The position numbers and the translations under genes are program-made. 64,000 bases of DNA from Cladorhizidae sp. MBARI D1340-BT2 (lineage: Eukaryota; Porifera; Demospongiae; Poecilosclerida; Cladorhizidae): positions 19,262,110-19,326,109 of the forward strand of contig JAQNBH010000015.1 in assembly GCA_028752905.1 (NCBI GenBank), written 5' to 3'. This document shows, piece by piece, positions 32,656 through 43,825 of the stretch (within the stretch, counting starts at the first letter, position 1; every line of letters starts with the position of its first letter). Below the pieces are notes generated by a model. It was given only the letters and a program-made list of their open reading frames with translations, did no database searches and had not been told where the DNA came from.

Positions 32656-34047
32656 CTGCCTTAAAATATATAAAGTAAGTCTGGCTGATTTTTGTATGGC
32701 CATTTAGTTTTCAAGGACTTCCAACCAGAAACCCCTTTGCACTATATATATATGTGGAATATGGCAAAAGATAATTTTTTTTAATCCCATTAATTCCAAA
32801 TTTTTGATCTGCTACTGTCAAAAGTAAATGATTCTCCGGGTAACGGGACTTGGCCAAGTGAAAAAGAAGCTAGTCTTCCGAAAGTTGTTAAATGTGAATG
32901 ATTTTCCGAGAAACAGCAACTTGGCCAATTCAAAAAGCCACCACTCTACCCAAAGCTGCAAAATTAAGCAGACAAGAAACGCTGTCTATCCAGAGGCTGG
33001 CCACCAAGAAGACAAGCTGAACAAATAAAAATTCCCCTCATCCACACACAAGGTGTGGGTACCACCCGGCTAGTAGATCAGAATGCAAGGCAGTGTGTGT
33101 CGAGCTGAAGCACCTTCACCAAGTCTTTTGCTTCCTATAAGTGAGCATGTATGCTCTTTACAGATGCCAAATTTGTATGTGTGCTTGATGGTACAACCAG
33201 ATGTGCTCAGCAACACAATGCGTTGGCTGGCTGTCAAACAGCAGGTGTGAAAATATGGCTGAGAGGTCTACTTGGAAGCAGCTTACCGTGAAGACTGAAA
33301 GTGTGTGCTAAGAATGAAGACACCAGGTAGTGTTTTCTGGCTGATGGAATGGCCACAGCAATGAAAGAACATGTGCAGAATGCTTCAGACATTATATTGT
33401 CAGGATGTACTTGGTGGGTGAGGAAAGACCAATGCGGAACTGACAAGCACTACAAATATTTCCCGGGATAGTTTGGACTCAGATCCTTTTACTTCTTCAG
33501 GTGCTCTCCACCATTAGCATATCTCTCTATTATTGTCTACATGCAGTCGTTATCTTCCCTCCATATGCCAATTATGTGGCCTGTTCTCTTTGGCACTCGC
33601 TATCCGAGATGGCCACCGAGAAGCGGCACTATATATGGAATGAATTCCTGTTTGTACATTCCTGTGACAAATGTGCCTCACTTCCTTAGCCTGTTGAAGA
33701 GTTGTGTAGCCTCGTTTAAATGGAAACTTCAGATACTTGCCCCGACAGACACAAATTATGTATCCCATCGACACTCCTGGCAGCCAGTTACCTCCAGTTC
33801 CCTCGTTTTCCTCTTGCCATGACAACCATTTCCTCGTTTGAAAAAGCCGATTTTATTTAAGGTGGTCAACTGTTCATTTTTAAAGGTAAACGCACAGTGC
33901 ATAGACTCATAGGTACGGCTATGCATTTTTTTAATGGAACTCTTCCGACATCAAGATATGTACCCACCCATGATGCAAACCTCTAGTGTAGGACCAACAA
34001 TACTAGCAATCCCTTGTGAAACATCATATCTGAGCCAACCGACAACA
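32656..34047. other. Intergenic/intron sequence, nothing recognised
   Basis: Lies in intron 1 of the Fringe-like gene. A weak 60-bp duplication (AAATGATTCTCCGGGTAACG and GAATGATTTTCCGAGAAAC, both followed by CTTGGCCAA) is seen at 32825-32925. Reading frames of up to 93 codons at 33541-33825 on both strands have no recognisable similarity. Confidence 0.6.
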
Positions 34048-34108
34048 CACACACACACAGATATTTGCATATATCACACACACACACACACACGTACACA
34101 CACAGAGA
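34048..34108. repeat. (CA)n microsatellite
   Basis: Two CA runs separated by GATATTTGCATATAT, followed by a GA-rich tail to about 34125. The 300 bp after it to 34410 show nothing recognisable. Confidence 0.95.
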
Positions 34109-34410
34109 GAGAAAGAGAAAGATAGATACTATCTTACCGAGTAAAATATGCAAGTCCATTATCACGTCGACTGCAAGGAGAATTGATGTAGCGGATTCCT
34201 TCATATGTACATACAAAAGAAGCAGAAAGAAGCTACATTAATGGGGAAAGTGTCTGACCAGGTCTGAGATCACCTGATGTTGTTATAAAGTATGCTATTT
34301 ATATACCAAAATGTAGCGCTTTCAATATCCTTTATATATTTTTTCCTTTGCCATATGTTTGTTTTGGAACTGCTTGCAATGTGAAGTCAATCCCACCACA
34401 AAAACTGTTG

Positions 34411-35041
34411 GCAATGCTACAGTCCAGCATCAAGTCTTGAGTGGGCAGTGTTACAGTCCAGCATCAAGTCTTGAGCGGGCAGTGCCACAGTCCAGCATCA
34501 AGTCTTGAGTGGTCAGTGCCACAGTCCAGCATCAAGTCTTGAGTGGGCAGTACCACAGTCCTGCATCAAGTCTTGAGTGGGCAGTGCTACAGTCCAGCAT
34601 CAAGTCTTGAGTGGGCAGTGCCACAGTCCAGCATCAAGTCTTGAGTGGGCAGTGAGCATCAAGTATTGAGTGGGCAGTGCTACAGTCCAGCATCAAGTCT
34701 TGAGTGGGCAGTGCCACAGTCCAGCATCAAGTCTTGAGTGGGCAGTGAGCATCAAGTATTGAGTGGGCAGTGCTACAGTCCAGCATCAAGTCTTGAGTGG
34801 GCAGTGCTACACTCCAGCATCAAGTCTTGAGTGGGCAGTGCCACAGTCCAGCATCAAGTCTTGAGTGGGCAGTGCTACAGTCCAGCATGAAGTCTTGAGT
34901 GGGCAGTGCCACAGTCCAGCATCAAGTCTTGAGTGAGCAGTGCCACAGTCCAGCATCAAGTCTTGAGTGGGCAGTGCCACAGTCCAGCATCAAGTCTTGA
35001 GTGAGCAGTACTAACAGTCCAGCATCAAGTCTTGAGTGGCT
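34411..35041. repeat. 34-bp minisatellite
   Basis: About 18 copies of GTCTTGAGTGGGCAGTGCCA plus CAGTCCAGCATCAA. Two copies have the same internal deletion (GGCAGTGAGCATCAAGTATT) and mark a duplicated block of about 100 bp. Confidence 0.95.
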
Positions 35042-35129
35042 TTAACAACTGAGATTGCTAGAGCAATGCAAGACAATGATGTTTTTGATTTTTGAAAACA
35101 TGTTTTTATAATCATATGAAGTGTAGCAA

Positions 35130-35335
35130 ACACTAACAAAAGCTTGTGGTTACAACTTGGGAGCTCCCTAGACTCTGCACACTTCACTGGATATATAGCG
35201 ATTCTCCGTGTGTTCTCTTTTGATACTAAAGATGTTGCATAGTATAATAACTATACCAAAGTTACCTACTGGGCAGAATCTGAGTGCCTGCAGTTGTGGC
35301 TCCCGATTGGAAAGTGTTAAGTAGTTGAAATTGGT
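35130..35335 (+). repeat. Dispersed repeat family 1, copy C
   Basis: Homologous to 3750-4005 and to the reverse of 4830-5085: CTTGTGGTTACAACTTGG, GAGCTCCCTAGACTCTGCAC, GTGTTCTCTTTTGATAC, GAGTGCCTGCAGTTGTGGCT and CCGATTGGAAAGTGTT. Confidence 0.65.
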
Positions 35336-36004
35336 GTCTGTGGCTAGAGAGCTTACTCTACAAAATGAGTGTTTTCATTAATTCTAAACCGTGCCAATGG
35401 TCACAGAAAATCAATTTAATGTGTTTGAGAATCAGAATGAGAGGGAAGGCCAATGGGAAAGCGAGGAGGTCAAACACTTCTCTGACGATGGGGATGTCAG
35501 CAGGGGGAGGATTATGAAGAGGGGAAATAGCTTTGGGAAGGAGAGACTTGGCCCTCTTCAGGTGGAGACCATGATAAGCTGGGCCATCTTCCTCGAAGAT
35601 CGCAAGCGCAGCTCTTTTGAAGTACCATATAAAATTTGTTTACACCCCACAGCTTGACTACACTCACATTTTGGCACTTAATTAATGAAAACACTCTTAT
35701 GTGGAAGGACTCGTGTCTGCACATTCCAAGAATAAACATGTTAGACAAAGTTATCAAACGATATTCTCATGAGCCTGCCCTAGCCCTAGCCCACTGATTC
35801 AGGGTTGTGACTGAAGTGTGACTGAAGTGTGCTTCTTGATGATCATGCAATTCTGTCGCCTAGGATACTGAAAGAGGCTAGGATACTGAAAGAGTAAGTG
35901 ACCAGTAGAAATGAATACCGTATCTTGTGTCAAATAAACACTTGGCTTTAACGTGCATTATACCAGGCATGACAAAAGCATTTTCACATTTAGAAAACAC
36001 TCAC
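35336..36004. other. Start of intron 1 of the Fringe-like gene
   Basis: An 88-codon plus-strand frame at 35391-35657 starts with ATG but has no known domain. Its antisense also reads smoothly, and neither can be assigned. A short tandem GCTAGGATACTGAAAGAG is present at about 35860-35895. Confidence 0.5.
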
Positions 36005-36824
36005 CAGCATCCTCTAATTGTTTCTCCCACACTGGGTCTTTTCCATCAGATACCAAGTGGATATTGCTCCGGTTCACCTTAGTTATCCAAGTGTCCATCA
36101 GAAGAGGCAATCTTTGGTTATGGAAACGTGGTGTTGTTCTCAGTGTAAACATGACATCATTTCCTGCAGCTTCGTAAGAAGTCAGTGCTCTGCTCTTCAA
36201 CTGGCTATGCTCTACAAGGATTTCACCCTCTTGCTCGGGATGAACAGTTGGCTTATTTGTTTCATGTTGTGATGGCTCTGCACTGTAAGCTGGAGCCTTA
36301 TGAGTGAATTTATCAACACCATTCTTACTTCTCGCCAAAGGATGAGTTCTGATTGCATCGATATGCTTATTAATTTTCTTGGCTTCAGCTCCATCACACT
36401 TCCCTCCATCACAACTTAGACCTTTCAGTTCATCAAGTTTCTCTGTCAATATATTGATGACATATTCCCTTTGCTCTGAAGAGAGGGATTGGAAATCATT
36501 TACATTTCCGAACAAGACCTGCAGCAGCAAATCATCTCCTTTCGTTTTCACTTCATTTTTAACTTTCTCGTCTCTTTTCCCCTGCCACGTATGGAGACCT
36601 GGCGTATCATTCTTCCCCAACTTGCCTTCCCTTCCAAGGAATCTGTGTCGACCAGATTTAGATCTTTCGTTGAAATCTAATATTTCCCACTGCTGAAGGT
36701 GGCTCGAACTAGTGGACAGGCCATGTCTATCACTTACTCGCACGACGATTCCGTACTCCGCCACACCAACCAACATCAACAAAAAGCAAAGAAAACAAGC
36801 TGACCTAGGGACCACAACGGCCAT
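36005..36824 (-). CDS. Fringe-like glycosyltransferase, exon 1
   Basis: ATG at 36824 opens 273 codons plus one base, ending at the donor GATGCTG|GTGAGTG. Residues about 9-28 (ACFLCFLLMLVGVAEYGIVV) form a single hydrophobic segment fitting the signal anchor of a type II Golgi protein. Residues about 30-215 are a long, polar, charged stem, longer than in most Fringes. From about 222 the catalytic domain begins: DVMFTLRTTPRFHNQRLPLL, MDTWITKV, then HLVSDGKD. These match the family pattern DVFIAVKTT.KFH..RL.LLLETW and FTDGED. N72 and N251 are possible N-glycosylation sites. The intron that follows (36004 down to 19259) holds the Gypsy element. Orthology to Notch-modifying Fringe is likely but unproven. 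Confidence 0.82.
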
Positions 36825-38142
36825 GGGAGCAAATTATCCCGCCTACAATTACAGCCGCCGATAAGCGTCTTGTTATTCCACGTAAAAACCACGACTGCAA
36901 AAATGTCCTCTGTTTTTATTCGGAATCGGTTGCAGAAAATCAAATCCGATTGGCAGAAATCGTTTGCTATTTTGCAAACGATTTTCAGCGTTTCCAATTT
37001 TATGCAGCAATAAATTTTCTGGCGGAGAACGAGCAACCTTACACTATCCCAACTAAACAAGGCGAAGGAAGGAAGCATTGAAGTCCTCTGCAGCCTAACC
37101 TCTAACTACTCAGGCTCTTCTATGGGTGGTGAAATTCGTCCTGGTTGGTCTGAAGGTTTAATATAGTGTGGTCATGCTCTAGCTAAGCCTGTGTGTTCAT
37201 CTGGATCATACAGAACATGTAGCTACGTTTTGTGTTATCTTAATAAAGTAGCTAATCCTAGACGTTATTTGTAGGCAACTATTGAGATAGCAGGGCAAGT
37301 AACTCTGTGGGTGCTAACGTTTCATAGGCTATGTAGAAATTAGTGATGCCACACTAAGTATATATATTGTGAAGAGTAGAGAACAAACTGTTTGTGGGAT
37401 ATGGTGGGCATTTATTGATGCAGTCTTGCATGTGCATTATTGGCTGCTTAGTCTTGAATATAACTTTGAACTTTCTCCTGCTATTCATCACCAGGTCCCT
37501 TGTTTTTCCTGCTAATTTATTAATTTATGGGAGAGTACCTAAATCATATAGTGGTTTGCAGTCATAAAATTCTACCCACGTTGGCACAGGAGCTATTCCA
37601 TGCCAAGTCAGCTATCTATGGCTAAGGTCTAGGACTAGCTTTAGGGCTAGGGCTAGAACGAGTGTTATTTCTAGGGTGCTACCTAGGAAAAGTTAGAGTC
37701 AAAAGCTTTCACACAATATTCCATGCTCTAATCTTAGTTAGCCTTACTCCTATATAGCCACAACCCTAGAAATGGGTTACCTCATTACTGCCATGAGATT
37801 GAGTTAGCCAGTGTAGGCACTTTCCCTGCAATTCAATAGCAAGGTTCTCATGTTTTTGGTTCATGTATGGGATATGTTCCAAGAGCTGGTTTTACACTGT
37901 TGCCAAGGTTCTCATGTTTTTGGTTCATATATGGGAGACTTCCAGGAGCTGGTTTTACGCTGTTGCCAGCAGGTGGTTATATTTCAATGAGTCAAGGAAT
38001 TTTATACAATTTTTTTTTTTGTAAGTGTGCTAGCCACAGTGTGTACAATTATTAAAGTGCCTATAACTTTTGGTATCCTTTGGATGTACTAATACCTGGG
38101 GGTGTATCTGCATTGGTGTGACTTCTACTTCAAGATGGTGGG
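36825..38142. other. Upstream region of the Fringe-like gene
   Basis: Contains the presumed promoter and 5' leader of the minus-strand gene just above 36824, without a clear TATA box. A tandem duplication of 62-64 bp (37842-37967, core AAGGTTCTCATGTTTTTGGT and GGAGCTGGTTTTAC) lies farther up. Nothing else recognisable. Confidence 0.55.
37842..37967. repeat. 62/64-bp tandem duplication
   Basis: Two adjacent copies share AAGGTTCTCATGTTTTTGGT, TCATNTATGGGA and GAGCTGGTTTTACNCTGTTG. Confidence 0.85.
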
Positions 38143-38373
38143 CATGGCCGGATCCAGGAATCTTAACAAGGGGGGGGTTGTAGATCATACTGGGCCATAA
38201 GGCCTCCCATTCAGAACACAAAACTGATAATTCTCAACAGTTTAACAATCTGAAAATTCATCACAATTTGAGATGCACCTCATAGTACTCATATTTTAAA
38301 ACTGCCATAGAAAAACAACGAAAATATATGTATATACATTTTGTAATGATAAAATTTATTGATTTAACAGTAG

Positions 38374-40485
38374 TTAGTCAATAAAAAGTGACGCTTCAAA
38401 CATCCTTCTCGGATGTGCCTGCACAAATGCATGGCAAATATCATCCATAGGTATTCGTTCCTTGTAGTGCATAGCAATAATTACCAGATCAGAAAAACGT
38501 TCTTCTGTCATGTAGATCGCATATACGTCTTGATCCTTCTCAATAAAGAAAAAGAGCATTCTGCTTCGGCACTTGTGCTCAGCAATGTGCTAAAAGGTGA
38601 TGGATGTTTGGAAATGCATCCATAGCAAGAGCTGATAGGAGACTGTCAGGTAATGAAGTGTCATCACTATGGTCTGCATTCAGCCACATAGCCTGCCACC
38701 TAGTTCGAAAAATACTTCTAAACAAGTATGCCTTTCTACCCAGCGTGTTTTGCAAAGTCGCTTGAGACTGTTGGTTAAAAATAAATAAGCTTCGTTAATA
38801 AGGCTGATGAGATTCCTTACCTCCTGAACCTTGCACGATGCAGCAAATGAAAGGTTAAGTTTATGCGAAAAACAGTGCGTATACAAAGCCAAGGGAGAAA
38901 TCTCTTTAATTTTGGCTTACACACCTGCAATTTCAGATGACATCACAGCAGCACCGTCATATGCCTGACCACGAATATTTGTTGGATTTAAAGACACCAA
39001 TGGATGAGAAAGGGATTCCAAGATCTTGGAAGAAATTGCTGAAGCATTTTCTCTCTCTAAACTAATAAAATTCAAGGATTTTCTTAATGACTTTAAATCC
39101 ATAAATCTTAAGCACACCGAGATAATTTCTTGATTGGCATGGGGATCAGTTACCTCATCAGCAATAACTGTAAAAGGTAAGCTATTATCCCAAAGCTGTT
39201 TGGTTAAACTTTCCCTAATTTTACAGGCATAGATATGAACCACCTGGTTTTGTATTGTTTTGCTGGTATAAGTAGCATTTCCTTTCGCAAACAAAATATG
39301 TTTCTGAAGATAACTATTTTTCTGTGCCAAGAGATGTTGAAGTTACCTCTGTTGATAATGTCATCAGCAAAATCCACTTTATCATCCCTATTACCCCTGA
39401 AAGGCAAGCATTGCTTTGACAAGTATTCCACACAAAGCACAATTTGGTGAAGGACTTCTCTATTTTGTTCTGCTTGTTGAGCTTTTTGGTTCATCAGTTT
39501 AGTATCAACTCGTGCATCAGGATTTCTGAAATTGTGCTGAAAATGATCAGCCTTTCCTGATACGTGCTTATGCATTGCATTCTCATGCCAAACAAGAATG
39601 CCAGGCTTTCCAAGTGCCTTCGAGTAAGGCCTTTGGTGTGGTGCAAGTACTAAAACACCTGGTTTTGCTCCTGTGCTGCCACCCCTATCTGGTGCTCAGG
39701 GAAAAGCACACAATATCTACCTTTTAGCTATTCGCTATATGAAAGCCATGGAAACTTGCTGAAAATGCACATTCCAAGTTTTACCTTGCTTAGTTACTTC
39801 ATGAGAATAAAGAACATCAGTCGAAGCTGGCTTGTAATGACAAGAAAGATATTGATTTCTTTGAATATCTGTAATATTCTTGGATTTCTTCCTCAAATGA
39901 TCTATGAATCATGTGAAGCATTTATAACTGACCCTAGGTCAATAATCTTTATGTGAAGCATTTATGACTGACCCTAGGTCAATAATCTTTATGTGAAGCA
40001 TTTATGACTGACCCTAGGTCAATAATCTTTATGTGAAGCATTTATGACTGACCCTAGGTCAATAATCTTTATGTGAAGCATTTATGACTGACCCTAGGTC
40101 AATAATCTTTATGTGAAGCATTTATGACTGACCCTAGGTCAATAATCTTTATGTGAAGCATTTATGACTGACCCTAGGTCAATATTCTTAGCATGAAAGC
40201 TCAGAAGTAGAACATGTTGCAGCAGACACGGTTGTTCCACAAATGTCAGTCACAACAGTAGAAGCTGTACCTTGAGAAGGACATATTGCTGTTGCTGAAT
40301 CATATGAGCATGGTCTTTTGGAAGGACCAGGCTGTTCTTCATCAGGTTCCAGTGACCTTGAATCGTAATCACAATGATGATAATATGTATATCCTAAGAA
40401 CATGCTCAGCTATTTACTTTTTAAACATAGCAGTGAGATTCATACATCCTTTGGAGCTTACAGTTGATTTTCTTTTTCCAGACAT
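38374..40485 (-). pseudogene. Broken hAT transposase (ZMYM/DUF4371 type)
   Basis: Read from 40485 downwards: an N-terminal piece MSGKRKSTVSS, a Ser/Pro-rich segment with EPDEEQPGPSKRP, then the minisatellite. Next come a zinc-finger remnant (HENAMHKHVSGKADHFQHNF), the core (FTVIADEVTDPHANQEIISV, NIRGQAYDGAAVMSSEIAGV, ALYTHCFSHKLNLSFAASC, KRLCKTRWVERHTCLEVF) and a C-terminal tail (MTEERFSDLVIIAMHYKERI). Stops and frameshifts split it into at least six pieces, and the SCERSFS-type dimerisation block is missing. No function is expected. Confidence 0.8.
39911..40184. repeat. 40-bp minisatellite inside the hAT element
   Basis: About 6.9 copies of CATTTATGACTGACCCTAGG plus TCAATAATCTTTATGTGAAG, nearly identical, with one AACTG variant in the first copy. 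The uniformity suggests recent expansion. Confidence 0.96.
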
Positions 40486-40681
40486 GGTGCACATGTGCCT
40501 TAGATATGGCTAATGAACTACAGGCTGACAGCTGCTACTGAATAGCTAGTTACATGTGGTAGTAGGTAAGGGATAGTAAGGGATATGAAGTGTTGATCAT
40601 ACATGTCACATGCATGATCAACACCTCAAAAGGGGGGGTTGCAACCCCCACAACCCCCCCCCCCACCTCGATCCGGCCCTG

Positions 40682-41827
40682 GTAACTGAAGCTCATACAT
40701 ATTTCGGCTAAAACTCATTCAGGAGCTCCTTAATAGCCTAAATGGTGGTCTCTGCCTCTGCTAGCTCCAAAAACACTTCCAGCATGCCTCGACTACTTTG
40801 CTAAGGTAAGGCAGACCTAATTACTAGAGAAAGTGTAAGAAAAACTCTGAAATTCATCTTCAATTATTTATCTTGTCAATGAACAATCAGTTGACATATA
40901 GTACACATATAGCACCTGATGAGGCTAGAGCGTCTAGCCGAAATGTCAATGGAGAAAATTTAAGTTGATTATCGGTAAAGTTATTCTTCCTTATAACTTG
41001 CATACAATAGGTCCGCCCATTCATCATAATTTAGCATCACAATACTCACAAGATTAATGCGTGCCCACGACTATTTCATTTCTTGATCCACTGAAATCTG
41101 AAATCCAAAGAATGACAAAAAAGATAACAAACCACATGTTTCTTACCATACTTGCCAGTTTTGTAATTGTAGACAACAAATGTTTTAGATGACCCTTTAC
41201 CTTATAAAATAATAACCACCCAATATAATAACATCCAATACAATACATATCAAAGTGTCCACCCACTATTTTTAACCGGGAAACGACCTAAAAAAACCTA
41301 AAAACATTTGATGTCTGTACTGGTAAATTCTGTTCCCTTTTTTGATAGTACAAATATATTGACAACTTTTGACCTCTCACAGCGACCATACTAAATACTG
41401 ATTAACTATACACATGCATACATTAGATTGTTTCAAGTTGCTTTGTTTTGTTTTCTTTGTATTTTTAGTATAATGCAATTTTGTTACTAGTTTCTAGGAC
41501 TTAGTAACAGCTTGCCCAATAGAGCTGAACTGAATGCAGGTCGTGTTCTGATTGCTCAGTTGTGCATTTAAGCTGCATAGCACCTTGATTCGTTGAGCAC
41601 TTGTCATTTCAAAGTGACTTTGTTGGGCATTTACTCGAATACTCGAAGAATTTGTGGTGTGTGTTATTTGTTTGGTAAGCACCTTATGAATCTAGTAGTT
41701 GTGATGAATCTAGTAGTTGTGTGGTGCAAATGGCAAATCAACCATTACATTGCAAACACAAATAATAATAATATTCTCAATTGTGCTCTGTGTAGAACTA
41801 ACACACTATTGGATCACTTGCTTCAAG
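40682..41827. other. Intergenic sequence with one structured motif
   Basis: AT-rich, no recognisable gene. Holds the hairpin at 40916-40943. A duplicated ATGAATCTAGTAGTTGTG is seen at about 41685-41720. Confidence 0.6.
40916..40943 (+). other. Hammerhead-core-like hairpin, copy 2
   Basis: CTGATGA, then GGCTAGA paired with TCTAGCC, then GAAA. Aligned with 7716-7744, the stem changes from GACTA/TAGTC to GGCTA/TAGCC, a compensated A-T to G-C change. The shared downstream sequence (GAAAYRTCRAKRGAG) shows common descent. Confidence 0.42.
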
Positions 41828-41952
41828 CAGGGTTTCATAGAGGAGGGGGGGGGGGGTGTGGCAGGGAGGGGAGAACCTTTTAGCCCCCCCCCCTTAAAAT
41901 CCAGATTCCTCCACGTTGCCTCTCCTTGGACAATTTTCTAAATGAAACCCTG
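41828..41952. mobile_element. hAT-related MITE, 125 bp, TSD TCAAG
   Basis: CAGGGTTTCAT at the left pairs with ATGAAACCCTG at the right. TCAAG flanks both ends (41823-41827 and 41953-41957). The interior is shared with 17530-17698. A G-run and a C-run inside the ends could pair. Confidence 0.88.
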
Positions 41953-43825
41953 TCAAGAATAGGAAAGGTTATTATTTAGTAAGTATTTATTTACAATAGC
42001 TACTGCTGGATATATTTGTCCACATTACTGAAAGCTCAAATATAGTTTCATGACAGCAATTTTAAGAAAGTGGATGACTTGTGAGACTAGCAAGTAGCTA
42101 CATGTAGAAATCAAGCTTAGCATACTAAAGCTGAAAATTATAGCAAAGTAGCTATAGCAAGCTAGACATGAGCTAACCATCACCACAACCTTTAGAAAAC
42201 TAGAGATCCAGACAGTGATGATAGAAATGAAGTCTTCTTGGGTAACACTGACTTATGAAACCTCTCATCCACATAAATAATAAATACACCTTACCTGAAC
42301 CCATTCAGTTATTGAAAGTAGGCTCCAACTGAATGTTTGACAATCGCAATGTGTACGTGTTTGAAACTCTTCCGTTTGGGTGGGTGGGTGCAGAAATCTT
42401 AAAAGCTGTCAAGGTAAGTTTTAGGTCAGATGTAAGCTTTGTTGGTCATTCACTATTGGGTGTGGAATTCTACAGCAATCTCCTATATATACAAGTAGCA
42501 ATATCCTTTAATAGGTCTTGAACTAATTGAAAACTTAGTAAACTGCTTCTACAATAATTGTAACATCTCCTCCAGCTGTAACCAAGTCAGTTTTCAACAA
42601 TAGGATGGGAATATAATTAGCTATTGAAGTAAGCAAACAAACGCTACTTCATACAAGGCATAAACAAACTTATAGGGGAACCTCACTTCTAAAAAAGATT
42701 CAGAGCACTTCCCAGTAAACATAAGTTCTCATGTGCCTTTTTCAGGAGATCCAGAAACAGATGGATCAGCCAGAAAAAGGCGGTTGATGGCTTCCTTTTA
42801 AAAAAATTTTTTAGATATGAATCATAACCGCCCACCCCCCACCCCCATCTGGAACTTAAATAATAGGAATTGCCATACAGTAATTAGAAGAATTAGTTGC
42901 TTCAATATACATTCCATATTTTCCTTTGTTTCAGCCTAGGCAAAACCTGAGACAAACTATCGCAGGCAAGCATCACATTGCTGAAACGCAATTAAACCCT
43001 ATCAATCCAACATGCTGGATCTTGATCTGTAAAAAAAAACACTCTACCATATCTCCACCTACTCCAAGCATAATGGCTTGTGATCATACTGACTCTGACT
43101 CTGCCCAAGCCAAACTGTTTGAGTCAACCAGCACCAGTTATTTCTATGCCAGGCAGGTCTGGTGTACCATTGAGCCACATGCAGGCAAGTAACAAGTAGT
43201 TTACCAATTGACCACCATAACCATCTTTATATGTACAGACCTAATTTCAGCCATTTTTCATACCCAATATGAAAAGAGTGAACTGAATAACTATTTTCTA
43301 GCTACCATCTTTAACCTCTGTTTTAATCTGTACTACTGTTTCTAGAAGCTCTTATGCTAAGAAAAACTGCTTTGCTTACCATGGACCACACTGAACCCCT
43401 TCATTCTTGAGAAAGGAGACACTCCTGGATGGATTTCGTTGCTGCCAGTTTTGTTGTGGACGTTTAGAGACCTGGATATGTGTACCTTTTGTTTGCTCAC
43501 TTCAATGGAGCTGATTCTTATATCAAAAACTGCAGCTTATTGCATTTGCATTCTAAAGTTTGAAAAGAGTCATCAATATTTAGAAAAACATCAAGTCTGG
43601 GTCAATCAAAATAGCATGGGATGCATGAACATGTTCCTCCAACTTTTGTTGCTGCTTATTTGTTAGGCTTGTTGTTGATTTGTTGCTCTTTATTTTTACT
43701 GCTGTTGATAGTTTTATGTTGTTGATGTTGACATTTTTGCTCTTATTGATTTTATAGTTCTTCTTATATTGTTGTAGCTAGTTTTCAAAGTTTTTTTGGG
43801 GGGTGGGTTGTTCTTCAACCAATAA
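41953..43825. other. Intergenic sequence, nothing firmly recognised
   Basis: At 42333-42415 a short frame reads VYVFETLPFGWVGAEILKAV and ends at a consensus donor AAG|GTAAGT. It may be a relic of a DIRS-type reverse transcriptase (LPFG motif) or an unrelated exon, but an in-frame stop lies just before it. An 88-codon frame at 42926-43192 has no known domain. Confidence 0.4.

Larger units (their letters stand above)
38143..40681 (-). mobile_element. hAT-type transposon, minus strand
   Basis: Ends read CATGGCCGGATCCAGG at the left and, in reverse, CAGGGCCGGATCGAGG at the right (14 of 16 matching), with G/C runs inside. It contains a broken hAT transposase on the minus strand and a 40-bp minisatellite. 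Flanking GTGGG and GTAAC do not match, so no target duplication is claimed. These CAGGGCCGGATC ends differ from the CAGGGNNGTATNTAG ends of the other two hAT elements, suggesting a second subfamily. Confidence 0.75.

Noticed and set aside
35391..35757. Overlapping frames on both strands as a small gene
   Set aside because: Neither strand gives a domain, splice structure or family I recognise; both read smoothly by base composition.
42333..42521. Host exon or DIRS reverse transcriptase at LPFGW
   Set aside because: The donor is good, but an in-frame stop lies directly upstream and the match is one short motif; left as an open note.
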